NCBI GenBank assembly: GCA_034766995.1
Contig: CM068313.1
Span: 1,707,501-1,771,500 of the forward strand
Reading direction: 5' to 3'
DNA: 64,000 nt
Source of the DNA: Acanthacorydalis orientalis
Taxonomy: Eukaryota > Arthropoda > Insecta > Megaloptera > Corydalidae
Made by a program: the position numbers and the translations under genes. The notes beneath the pieces are model-generated. The model was not told the origin of the DNA and made no database searches. It saw nothing but the letters and a program-made list of their open reading frames with translations. This document shows positions 49,413 to 60,489 of the stretch, piece by piece; within the stretch, counting starts at the first letter, position 1, and every line of letters begins with the position of its first letter.

Positions 49413-52166
49413 TAAAAAAATTCCTACGTCCTCTCGGAGGCCTGTGCATCTAGATATGGGGTTGTATTAGAGGGTAGAGTGTATGAAGTGTGTTAAAAAA
49501 ATTCCTACGTCCTCTCGGAGGCCTGTGCATCTAGATATGGGGTTGTATTATAAAGTAGAGTGCTTGAAGTAACTCAAAAAAATTCCTACGTCCTTTCGAA
49601 GGACCGTGAATCTAGATATGGGGTTGTATTATAGGGTAGAGTGTATGAAGTGTGTTAAAAAAATTCCTACGTCCTCTCGGAGGACCGTGCATCTAGATAT
49701 GGAGTTGTATTAGAGGGTAGAGTGTATGAAGTGTGTTAAAAAAATTCCTACGTCCTTTCGAAGGACCGTGAATCTAGATATGGGGTTGTATTATAGGGTA
49801 GAGTGTATGAAGTGTGTTAAAAAAATTCCTACGTCCTCTCGGAGGACCGTGCATCTAGATATGGGGTTGTATTATAAGTTAGAGTGCTTAAAGTAACTCA
49901 AAAAAATTCCTACGTCCTTTCGAAGGACCGTGAATCTAGATATGGGGTTGTATTAGAGGGTAGAGTGTATGAAGTGTGTTAAAAAAATTCCTACGTCCTC
50001 TCGGAGGCCTGTGCATCTAGATATGGGGTTGTATTATAAAGTAGAGTGCTTGAAGTAACTCAAAAAAATTCCTACGTCCTTTCGAAGGACCGTGAATCTA
50101 GATATGGGGTTGTATTATAGGGTAGAGTGTATGAAGTGTGTTAAAAAAATTCCTACGTCCTCTCGGAGGACCGTGCATCTAGATATGGGGTTGTATTATA
50201 AGTTAGAGTGCTTAAAGTAACTCAAAAAAATTCCTACGTCCTTTCGAAGGACCGTGAATCTAGATATGGGGTTGTATTAGAGGGTAGAGTGTATGAAGTG
50301 TGTTAAAAAAATTCCTACGTCCTCTCGGAGGACCGTGCATCTAGATATGAGGTGGTATTATAAGTTAGAGTGCTTGAAGTAACTCAAAAAAATTCCTACG
50401 TCCTCTCGGAGGCCTGTGCATCTAGATATGGGGTTGTATTATAAAGTAGAGTGCTTGAAGTAACTCAAAAAAATTCCTACGTCCTTTCGGAGGACCGTGA
50501 ATCTAGATATGGGGTTGTATTAGAGGTTAGAGTGTATGAAGTATGTTAAAAAAATTCCTACGTCCTCTCGGATGACCATACATCTAGATATGGGGTTGTA
50601 TTATAGGGTAGAGTGATTGAAGTAACTTAAAAAAATTCCTACGTCCTCTCGGAGGACCGTGAATCTAGATATGGGGTTGTATTAGAGGGTAGAGTGTATG
50701 AAGTGTGTTAAAAAAATTCCTACTTCCTCTCGGAGGACTGTGCATCTAGATATGGGGTTGTATTATAAGTTAGAGTGCTTGAAGTAACTCAAAAAAATTC
50801 CTACGTCCTCTCGGAGGACTGTGCATCTAGATATGGGGTTGTATTATAAGGTAGAGTGCTTGAAGTAAGTCAAAAAAATTCCTACGTCCTCTCGGAGGAC
50901 CGTGCATCTAGATATGGGGTTGTATTAGAGGGTAGAGTGTATGAAGTGTGTTAAAAAAATTCCTACGTCCTCTCGGAGGACCGTGCATCTAGATATGAGG
51001 TTGTATTATAAGTTAGAGTGCTTGAAGTAACTCAAAAAAATTCCTACGTCCTTTCGAAGGACCGTGAATCTAGATATGGAGTTGTATTAGAGGGTAGAGT
51101 GTATGAAGTGTGTTAAAAAAATTCCTACGTCCTCTCGGAGGACCGTGCATCTAGATATGAGGTTGTATTATAAGTTAGAGTGCTTGCTGTAACTCAAAAA
51201 AATTCCTACGTCCTCTCGGAGGCCTGTGCATCTAGATATGGGGTTGTATTAGAGGGTAGAGTGTTTGAAGTGTGTTAAAAAAATTCCTACGTCCTCTCGG
51301 AGGACCGTGCATCTAGATATGAGGTTGTATTATAAGTTAGAGTGCTTGAAGTAACTCAAAAAAATTCCTACGTCCTTTCGAAGGACCGTGAATCTAGATA
51401 TGGAGTTGTATTAGAGGGTAGAGTGTATGAAGTGTGTTAAAAAAATTCCTACGTCCTCTCGGAGGCCTGTGCATCTAGATATGGGGTTGTATTATAAGTT
51501 AGAGTGCTTGAAGTAACTCAAAAAAATTCCTACGTCCTCTCGGAGGACCGTGCATCTAGATATGGGGTTGTATTAGAGGGTAGAGTGTATGAAGTGTGTT
51601 AAAAAAATTCCTACGTCCTCTCGGAGGACCGTGCATCTAGATATGAGGTTGTATTATAAGTTAGAGTGCTTGCTGTAACTCAAAAAAATTCCTACGTCCT
51701 CTCGGAGGCCTGTGCATCTAGATATGGGGTTGTATTATAAGTTAGAGTGCTTGAAGTAACTCAAAAAAATTCCTACGTCCTCTCGGAGGCCTGTGCATCT
51801 AGATATGGGGTTGTATTAGAGGGTAGAGTGTATGAAGTGTGTTAAAAAAATTCCTACGTCCTCTGGGAGGACCGTGCATCTAGATATGAGGTTGTATTAT
51901 AAGTTAGAGTGCTTGAAGTAACTCAAAAAAATTCCTACGTCCTCTCGGAGGCCTGTGCATCTAGATATGGGGTTGTATTAGAGGGTAGAGTGTATGAAGT
52001 GTGTTAAAAAAATTCCTACGTCCTCTCGGAGGACTGTGCATCTAGATATGGGGTTGTATTATAAGTTAGAGTGCTTGAAGTAACTCAAAAAAATTCCTAC
52101 GTCCTCTCGGAGGCCTGTGCATCTAGATATGGGGTTGTATTAGAGGGTAGAGTGTATGAAGTGTGT
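49413..52166 (+). repeat. 2,754-bp higher-order segment, copy 1
   Basis: 34 monomers. Diagnostic variants GGAGTTGTATTAGAGG (49701), GAGGTGGTATTATAAG (50349) and GAGTGTTTGAAGTGTG (51259) all recur 2,754 bp downstream. Confidence 0.85.
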
Positions 52167-54839
52167 TAAAAAAATTCCTACGTCCTCTCGGAGGCCTGTG
52201 CATCTAGATATGGGGTTGTATTAGAGGGTAGAGTGTATGAAGTGTGTTAAAAAAATTCCTACGTCCTCTCGGAGGCCTGTGCATCTAGATATGGGGTTGT
52301 ATTATAAAGTAGAGTGCTTGAAGTAACTCAAAAAAATTCCTACGTCCTTTCGAAGGACCGTGAATCTAGATATGGGGTTGTATTATAGGGTAGAGTGTAT
52401 GAAGTGTGTTAAAAAAATTCCTACGTCCTCTCGGAGGACCGTGCATCTAGATATGGAGTTGTATTAGAGGGTAGAGTGTATGAAGTGTGTTAAAAAAATT
52501 CCTACGTCCTTTCGAAGGACCGTGAATCTAGATATGGGGTTGTATTATAGGGTAGAGTGTATGAAGTGTGTTAAAAAAATTCCTACGTCCTCTCGGAGGA
52601 CCGTGCATCTAGATATGGGGTTGTATTATAAGTTAGAGTGCTTAAAGTAACTCAAAAAAATTCCTACGTCCTTTCGAAGGACCGTGAATCTAGATATGGG
52701 GTTGTATTAGAGGGTAGAGTGTATGAAGTGTGTTAAAAAAATTCCTACGTCCTCTCGGAGGCCTGTGCATCTAGATATGGGGTTGTATTATAAAGTAGAG
52801 TGCTTGAAGTAACTCAAAAAAATTCCTACGTCCTTTCGAAGGACCGTGAATCTAGATATGGGGTTGTATTATAGGGTAGAGTGTATGAAGTGTGTTAAAA
52901 AAATTCCTACGTCCTCTCGGAGGACCGTGCATCTAGATATGGGGTTGTATTATAAGTTAGAGTGCTTAAAGTAACTCAAAAAAATTCCTACGTCCTTTCG
53001 AAGGACCGTGAATCTAGATATGGGGTTGTATTAGAGGGTAGAGTGTATGAAGTGTGTTAAAAAAATTCCTACGTCCTCTCGGAGGACCGTGCATCTAGAT
53101 ATGAGGTGGTATTATAAGTTAGAGTGCTTGAAGTAACTCAAAAAAATTCCTACGTCCTCTCGGAGGCCTGTGCATCTAGATATGGGGTTGTATTATAAAG
53201 TAGAGTGCTTGAAGTAACTCAAAAAAATTCCTACGTCCTTTCGGAGGACCGTGAATCTAGATATGGGGTTGTATTAGAGGTTAGAGTGTATGAAGTATGT
53301 TAAAAAAATTCCTACGTCCTCTCGGATGACCATACATCTAGATATGGGGTTGTATTATAGGGTAGAGTGATTGAAGTAACTTAAAAAAATTCCTACGTCC
53401 TCTCGGAGGACCGTGAATCTAGATATGGGGTTGTATTAGAGGGTAGAGTGTATGAAGTGTGTTAAAAAAATTCCTACTTCCTCTCGGAGGACTGTGCATC
53501 TAGATATGGGGTTGTATTATAAGTTAGAGTGCTTGAAGTAACTCAAAAAAATTCCTACGTCCTCTCGGAGGACTGTGCATCTAGATATGGGGTTGTATTA
53601 TAAGGTAGAGTGCTTGAAGTAAGTCAAAAAAATTCCTACGTCCTCTCGGAGGACCGTGCATCTAGATATGGGGTTGTATTAGAGGGTAGAGTGTATGAAG
53701 TGTGTTAAAAAAATTCCTACGTCCTCTCGGAGGACCGTGCATCTAGATATGAGGTTGTATTATAAGTTAGAGTGCTTGAAGTAACTCAAAAAAATTCCTA
53801 CGTCCTTTCGAAGGACCGTGAATCTAGATATGGAGTTGTATTAGAGGGTAGAGTGTATGAAGTGTGTTAAAAAAATTCCTACGTCCTCTCGGAGGACCGT
53901 GCATCTAGATATGAGGTTGTATTATAAGTTAGAGTGCTTGCTGTAACTCAAAAAAATTCCTACGTCCTCTCGGAGGCCTGTGCATCTAGATATGGGGTTG
54001 TATTAGAGGGTAGAGTGTTTGAAGTGTGTTAAAAAAATTCCTACGTCCTCTCGGAGGACCGTGCATCTAGATATGAGGTTGTATTATAAGTTAGAGTGCT
54101 TGAAGTAACTCAAAAAAATTCCTACGTCCTTTCGAAGGACCGTGAATCTAGATATGGAGTTGTATTAGAGGGTAGAGTGTATGAAGTGTGTTAAAAAAAT
54201 TCCTACGTCCTCTCGGAGGCCTGTGCATCTAGATATGGGGTTGTATTATAAGTTAGAGTGCTTGAAGTAACTCAAAAAAATTCCTACGTCCTCTCGGAGG
54301 ACCGTGCATCTAGATATGGGGTTGTATTAGAGGGTAGAGTGTATGAAGTGTGTTAAAAAAATTCCTACGTCCTCTCGGAGGACCGTGCATCTAGATATGA
54401 GGTTGTATTATAAGTTAGAGTGCTTGCTGTAACTCAAAAAAATTCCTACGTCCTCTCGGAGGCCTGTGCATCTAGATATGGGGTTGTATTATAAGTTAGA
54501 GTGCTTGAAGTAACTCAAAAAAATTCCTACGTCCTCTCGGAGGCCTGTGCATCTAGATATGGGGTTGTATTAGAGGGTAGAGTGTATGAAGTGTGTTAAA
54601 AAAATTCCTACGTCCTCTGGGAGGACCGTGCATCTAGATATGAGGTTGTATTATAAGTTAGAGTGTATGAAGTGTGTTAAAAAAATTCCTACGTCCTCTC
54701 GGAGGACTGTGCATCTAGATATGGGGTTGTATTATAAGTTAGAGTGCTTGAAGTAACTCAAAAAAATTCCTACGTCCTCTCGGAGGCCTGTGCATCTAGA
54801 TATGGGGTTGTATTAGAGGGTAGAGTGTATGAAGTGTGT
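52167..54839 (+). repeat. 2,754-bp higher-order segment, copy 2, missing one monomer
   Basis: Matches copy 1 at a 2,754-bp offset up to about 54665. There a B-type unit changes into A-type in mid-unit (TTAGAGTG then TATGAAGTGTG), and the offset falls to 2,673 bp: exactly 81 bp are missing. Confidence 0.85.
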
Positions 54840-55350
54840 TAAAAAAATTCCTACGTCCTCTCGGAGGCCTGTGCATCTAGATATGGGGTTGTATTAGAGG
54901 GTAGAGTGTATGAAGTGTGTTAAAAAAATTCCTACGTCCTCTCGGAGGACTGTGCATCTAGATATGGTGTTTTATTATAAAGTAGAGTGCTTGAAGTAAC
55001 TTAAAAAAATTCCTACGTCCTCTCGGAGGACCGTGCATCTAGATATGAGGTTGTATTATAAGGTAGAGTGCTTGAAGTAACTCAAAAAAATTCCTACGTC
55101 CTCTCGGAGGACTGTGCATCTAGATATCGTGTTTTATTATAAAGTAGAGTGCTTGAAGTAACTTGAAAAAATTCCTACGTCCTCTCGGAGGACCGTGCAT
55201 CTAGATATGAGGTTGTATTATAAGGTAGAGTGCTTGAAGTAAATCAAAAAAATTTCTACGTCCTCTCGGAGCACCGTGAATCTAGATATGGGGTTGTATT
55301 AGAGGGTAGAGTGTATGAAGTGTGTTAAAAAAATTCCTACGTCCTCTCGG
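54840..55350 (+). repeat. variant block shared with 47325-47740
   Basis: The rare sequence CTAGATATCGTGTTTTATTA is found at about 47508 and 55122, 7,614 bp apart (94 units). The preceding GATATGGTGTTTTATT unit and the following TAAATCAAAAAAATTTCTAC unit are in the same order at both places. Confidence 0.75.
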
Positions 55351-55495
55351 AGGACCGTGCATCTAGATATGGGGTTGTATTATAGGGTAGAGTGTATGAA
55401 ATGTTTTAAAAAAATTCCTACGTCCTCCCGGAGGGCCGATCATCTAGATATGGGGTTGTATTATAGGGTAGAGTGTTTGAAGTATGTTAAAAAAG

Positions 55496-57535
55496 TTCGT
55501 TTTTTTCGGTTGAAAAATAAAAGTCCGAAGTGTCGAACTTTGCCATCAAAAACTAATAATTTGGAGTGAACTGACTAGATTTAGGCTAAAAATTGTAGTT
55601 CTGATTCGAAAATATGGATGTTTCGAGCGAGATTCGTTTTTAATGAATTTTATTTCTTCTTTCAAGACATAAAAAGTGCAATGTAAATCGAAATTGCATG
55701 TTTTTCTCGTTGGATATTTTTTTGTGAGCCGGAAAATATCTATTTTATATTACAGTATCGGTTCGGTGGCGATAAAGATGTAGACTTTCGAGATAAAAAT
55801 TATTTAATTGCGAATGACGATTTTTAAACAAAAACCAAAATGGAAAAAAGTGCTGTTCTTTAGAGAAATATGATTTTAAAACCAGTCGAAAGCGATTTTC
55901 TGTCGATACTCTGCTGTTGTTTATTATAAAATCGCGAATTCGAGCAGAAAAAATCACTTTTCAAAAATCATGATTTTTCATCAAAATTTGCATACTGTCG
56001 TGCGTTTTTTTTGGGCAAAAAATGAAATTTGGAAACGTTGGATTTTTTCATCAAAAACTAATTATTTAGATGAAATTGAATAAATCTAGGCTAAAAATTG
56101 TATTTCTAATTCGAAAATATCGAATTTATGAACGAGATTCGTTTTTGAAGAATTTCTTCTTCTCTCCCGACGCACAAAAAGTGTAAACAAATCGAAACTA
56201 TGCGTTATTATCATCTGAAATATTTTTTTAAGGAACAAAAATATATATTTATAAGTTGCTAACAATTCATAAAGCGGTACATTTATTAATCTGTGATTAA
56301 AAAAATTATTTATCCGCAAATGGCGATTTGTTAGCCGAAAACTGAAAATCGGAAAGAGCGCCGTTCCATAGCCGACTATCGCTTTCCGATCGTTGGAAAG
56401 CTGATTTTATTTAATAATACGCTATTATTTTTGATAAAATCGAGATACCAAGCCAGTTTGAACACTTTTGAAAAATCATGATTTTTCATCAAAATTTGCA
56501 TACTGTAGGTCGTGTGTTTTTTTGGGTCAAAAAATGAAAGTTGGAAATGGTAGACTTTTTCATTAAAAACTAATTATTTAGAGTGATTTGAATAAATCTA
56601 GGCTAAAAATTGTATTTATAATTCGAAAATATAGAATTTATGAACGAGATTCGTTTTTGAAGAATTTCTTCTTCTCTCCCGACGCACAAAAAGGGTAAAC
56701 AAATCGAAACTATGCGTTATTATCATCTGAAATATTTTTTTTAAGGAACAAAAATGTCTATTTATAAGTTTCTGACAATTCATAATGCGGTACATTTATA
56801 AATCTGTGATTAAAAAAAATATTTATCAGCAAATGGCGATTTGTTAGCCGAAAACTGAAAATCGAAAAAAACGCCGTTCCATAGCTAACTGTCGCTCTCC
56901 GATCGTTGGAAAGCTGATTTTTCTCAATAATATGCTATTGTTTTTGATAAAATCGAGATTCCAAGCCAGTTTGAACGCTTTTGAAAAATCATGATTTTTC
57001 ATCAAAATTTGCATACTGTAGGTCGTGCGTTTTTTTGGACCAAAAAATGAAAGTTGGAAACGATGAACTTTTTCACCACGAATTGATTATTTAGAACGAA
57101 TGTAATCGAGTCGGGTCAAAAATCGAATTCCCGGTTCGAAAATATTGATTTTATGAACGGGATTCGATTTTGATGAAATCTGGTCTCCGCCTCAGAACAC
57201 AAAAAGTACAAACCGATCAAAGATATCCATCCTTCTCGTTTGAAATATTTCTTCTTGGTTAGTAAAACAACTGTCTTACACAGCTACATAGATTTGTTGA
57301 GCAATAAATCTGTATATTTTCGATAAATATATTTTTTAACTGAAAACTGATGAATTCGATACGAAAAATTGATGAATGACAGAAAGCTTGTTTCTCGAAC
57401 GATTATCGCTTTTCAATTATTAAAAACATATTTTTTGTTAATAATATATCATTATTGATAATAAAATGACAATTTTGAACAGAAAAATTCGTTTTTGAAC
57501 AATCATGATTTTTCATACAAATTTGCATACTGTAG
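55496..57535 (+). repeat. ~512-bp tandem repeats, right flank of the large satellite
   Basis: Same family and orientation as 21901-23880. Units begin with AAATCATGATTTTTCATCAA at about 55961, 56473 and 56985, plus a diverged start near 57500. The junction with the satellite lies at GTTCGTTTTTTTCGGTTGAA. The last unit (56980-57535) is the most diverged, mirroring the left side. Confidence 0.9.
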
Positions 57536-57539
57536 GTAT

Positions 57540-57858
57540 TCAAAAAACTTATCCGGTCTCTTAAAATATAAACTTAAAGAGCACTCTATCTCAAGATACA
57601 ATCTTATAAAGTATCACAGAGTATCCAAAGAGTACAGAAAAAAATTCTCCGCCTGCACAGAGAGATCTGTGTGTCGATATCCAGGCATGCAAAATAACTC
57701 AAGATGTATATACTCTACAGAAAAAAATCGTACATCTGTACAGAAGCCTATGTGTCGAGATACGGGCGTGTAGAATGACACAGGATATCTAAACTCTACA
57801 GAAAAAAATCCTACATCTGTACAGAAGCCTGTGTGTCGAGATACGGGCGTGTAGTATA
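57540..57858 (+). repeat. 81-bp satellite family, short + oriented array
   Basis: Four units. GTGTCGAGATACGGGCGTGT recurs exactly 81 bp apart at about 57753 and 57834, with CTACAGAAAAAAATCxTACA between. Confidence 0.85.
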
Positions 57859-58270
57859 ATTTTTTTTCCTTAAAATACAAACACTCCAGAAAGAACTACA
57901 GGCCCACATCTCGATATATAAAGCTTTGTGTGACGGTACAATTTTTTTCCTCAATGTACATATACTTTATGAAAATCTTCAGTTCCATATCTTGATATGT
58001 AATGCTCTGTGGATCTGAAAAAATTTTTTTTCTTAAACTGTAGGAACTTTAGAAGGAATTACAGGACTGTATCTTATATAAAACCGTATGTAAAAAAAGC
58101 ACTGAATTTGTACACCTAATGTATTAGTCTGTAGAGCCGTATATTTTTTTCTTGGAGTACAGACACTATATAAATGATTCCAGGCCTGTATCTTTATATA
58201 CACTTGCCTATATGGCCACACGATTTTTTCCTTATGACTTAAACATCCTATAACCAATTATATGCCAATA
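57859..58270 (-). repeat. 81-bp satellite family, short reversed array
   Basis: About five degenerate units in reverse orientation, such as ATTTTTTTCCTCAATGTACA and CTACAGGCCCACATCTCGAT. They resemble 21470-21880 in the same direction. Confidence 0.75.
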
Positions 58271-58749
58271 CCTCGACATAGTCAAAGTCATCTCACAGAA
58301 ATCCGATTTTAATAATGAACCCGCGATACTTATAATTCTCGTCCGTTCTCTGTTCGTCTCGTCGAGAAAAAGACATGGAAATCTATTATTATGATATCGT
58401 TTTGAACGAACGACGCGTATCAGAAAGCATTATTATCCGACAAATTACACTCGAATAGAATTGTTCGAGTTCCACGCGCGGCTAGTAAAAGATTTTCCAA
58501 TAAATACACCGAGATTCCCGGCACAATAAAACTTCAAAACGTACTGTACTTTGACACTCCAATTTCGTTTGAAACATGTGCTCGCCGACGGCCGCAATTT
58601 CCAATAACGCGCCGCCGAACGACGCCCGAAAGCAAACTTTTTCGCGCGACGTCAGCGACCGACAGGACATCTCGATAGAGTCGTAAAAGTACGAACGGCG
58701 GTGGACGAATCATATGGATTTCTTTTTCGATCAGAAAAACAACACATTG
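58271..58749. other. unique CpG-rich patch, no recognised gene
   Basis: Balanced, CpG-rich sequence (CGCGCCGCCGAACGACGCCCG at about 58609). No family motif or clear splice pair. Confidence 0.4.
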
Positions 58750-58856
<107 letters not shown>

Positions 58857-58859
58857 CAC

Positions 58860-59570
58860 AGAGTGTGTATACTGAATTATGAGTTTATAGCTCGTCGAAA
58901 AGAGTCTTTATTTTGAGAAAAAAATCCGTGAGAGCACATAGAGCACTTTATATGTAGATATAGGACTATAACTTCTTCCACACTCTCCCTACTTTCAGAA
59001 AAAAAATTCGTATGATTACACAGAGTACCGTTATTAAAATACGGGCCTTTATTACCACGGAGAGAGCCTGTAATTTAAGAAAAAAATTTAACATTCAAAC
59101 AAAACATTGTAAATTGAGTTATGGGACTGTAGCTCCTCGGAGAGGGTCTTTATTTCGAGACAAAAAATCCGTGTAGTCATGTAAACCACTTTATATCTAG
59201 ATGTGAGCTTGTAACTTCCTCCAAAGTGTCCGTGCTTCGAGAAAAAAAATCATATGGATTTACAGAATGCAGTATATTAATATATGAGCCTTTATTTCCA
59301 CGGCGAGGTCCTGTGTTTCAACAAAAAAAAATATAACAGTCATACAAAGCCGTGTATACTAAGTTAATGGTTGATAACTCCTCGGAGATGGTCTGTATTT
59401 TAAGAAAAAAAATCGTATGGTCATACAGAGCATTTTATATGAAGATGTGGGCCTGTAACTTCTTTGAAAATATCCGCACTTTAATAAAATACTCCTTGGA
59501 ATCACACAGAAGTGCACGAATCGAGATATAGGCTTATATTCATTCAAACAATGTATGCATTCTGAGAAAA
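58860..59570 (+). repeat. 81-bp satellite family, diverged + oriented array
   Basis: About nine degenerate units with GAGATATAGGCTTATATT-like, CTGAGAAAAAA and ATTTTATATGAAGATGTGGG blocks. Every fourth unit looks more alike (TCCTCGGAGAGGGTCTTTAT at about 59133, TCCTCGGAGATGGTCTGTAT at about 59378). The right part lies within the inverted arm. Confidence 0.8.
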
Positions 59571-59750
59571 AAGCGTGTAGGTATACCAGATGTGAAAACT
59601 TGCTTGTTGCCTCGTTCTTGTATTTCTATCGTAGTCGGCGGTGCTTAGGAAACAAACCAGATCTCTAAACAGAGAATGTTTTCAAAGCATACTTGTTTTC
59701 TATTTATAAAATTATTGACTAGATATCATATGTTTCTCAGCCTACTATTC
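59087..59750 (-). repeat. right arm of a ~0.66-kb inverted repeat pair
   Basis: Inverted partner of 20803-21460. Marks include TTAATAAAATACTCCTTGGA, TTTCTATCGTAGTCGGCGGT and CAGCCTACTATTC at the outer end. Similarity ends sharply at 59750. Confidence 0.85.
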
Positions 59751-59858
59751 GTTTTTTTTCAGAGATTTGTTTAACACAAGTGTAATTTGATACACAAACG
59801 TATTTTGTCTAGCGCAGCTTATTTATTCATTGTTTGATTATAACACTGTTTTTCTCAA

Positions 59859-59861
<3 letters not shown>

Positions 59862-59901
<40 letters not shown>
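59862..59901. repeat. (TA)n microsatellite
   Basis: About 20 TA units, 110 bp outside the right inverted arm. Confidence 0.95.
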
Positions 59902-59904
<3 letters not shown>

Positions 59905-60485
59905 GTACACGAACATATCAGATTTTTTAAGTGCTTTTTCATTATCTCATATCTGCCATGAGTGTGTATAAATATACCTATATACATACGAATATATACA
60001 TGAGAGTTAATGATGTTTTTGGTGTAGTTTCGTGATATCTACGGTCGTTACGTACCCCGATAAAGGGATACAAGAAAGAAGATAGACGACGGTGTGGAGC
60101 GTGTGCGTTACTAGATGGTTTTCGTACACGCGGCACGTTCACAAAAAGACCATAAACAGCAAGACGCGAACTAACGTTGTTTGATAAATGATTGTAAGCA
60201 CGGCTCAACGCTGTTCTTCTCACTGACAATTTAGATAGATGTATACGTTTATAAGGACCCGGCTGTGAATGCAAGATGCGTGCGAAATGAAAAGGGCAAC
60301 TTTAATTCGAGACAACCGTATCTTTAATAATACAGACTTAAGTTTTTTTTACTCTTGATGATCGATCAAACAGTGCTCGGTCGTCACACAAACAATTATA
60401 AAGTGTGTTTCTGGAATTAAAACATGAAATTAATTATAACGAAATGTGAAAAATAATAAATATATGGATGGTTCATTGTTGAGAT
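59902..60485. other. unique DNA, no recognised gene
   Basis: A 98-codon minus-strand frame (59978-60274) has no known motif. No convincing splice sites or protein family seen. Confidence 0.4.
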
Positions 60486-60489
60486 GAAG

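Larger units (their letters stand above)
23880..55495 (+). repeat. large homogenised 81-bp satellite array, about 390 units
   Basis: Nearly 31.6 kb of head-to-tail 81-bp monomers. Each begins CTAGATATGGGGTTGTATTA or a close variant, has TAGAGTG in the middle, then A6-A7 TTCCTACGTCCT, a short dyad around TCG, and GTGCAT or GTGAAT at the end. Two main types are seen. Type A has TTAGAGGGTAGAGTGTATGA then AGTGTGTT. Type B has TTATAAAG/GG/GT TAGAGTGCTTGAAGTAACTC. They often alternate, giving 162-bp dimers. Monomers at 23880-24080 are degenerate and grade into the flank; the last unit ends inside a ~512-bp repeat at 55495. Rare 80-bp (one A fewer, about 28760 and 35160) and 82-bp units (CATCCTAG, about 24741, 26443 and 32842) occur. 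No unit encodes a plausible protein. Confidence 0.97.

Noticed and set aside
24080..55490. 26-codon minus-strand frame in many core monomers, from ATGCAC to the TAG in CTAG
   Set aside because: It recurs only because the monomer does. The start codon is lost in monomers with GTGAAT, and nothing suggests translation.
23880..55495. CRISPR array
   Set aside because: Units are directly contiguous 81-bp monomers with no unique spacers, in a spliced eukaryotic context.
55315..55569. 84-codon + frame reading through two satellite monomers (repeating KCVKKIPTSSRR-like peptide)
   Set aside because: 81 is a multiple of three, so a frame can stay open by chance from one unit to the next. The common A and B monomers both carry a stop in this frame, and there is no conserved start or domain.
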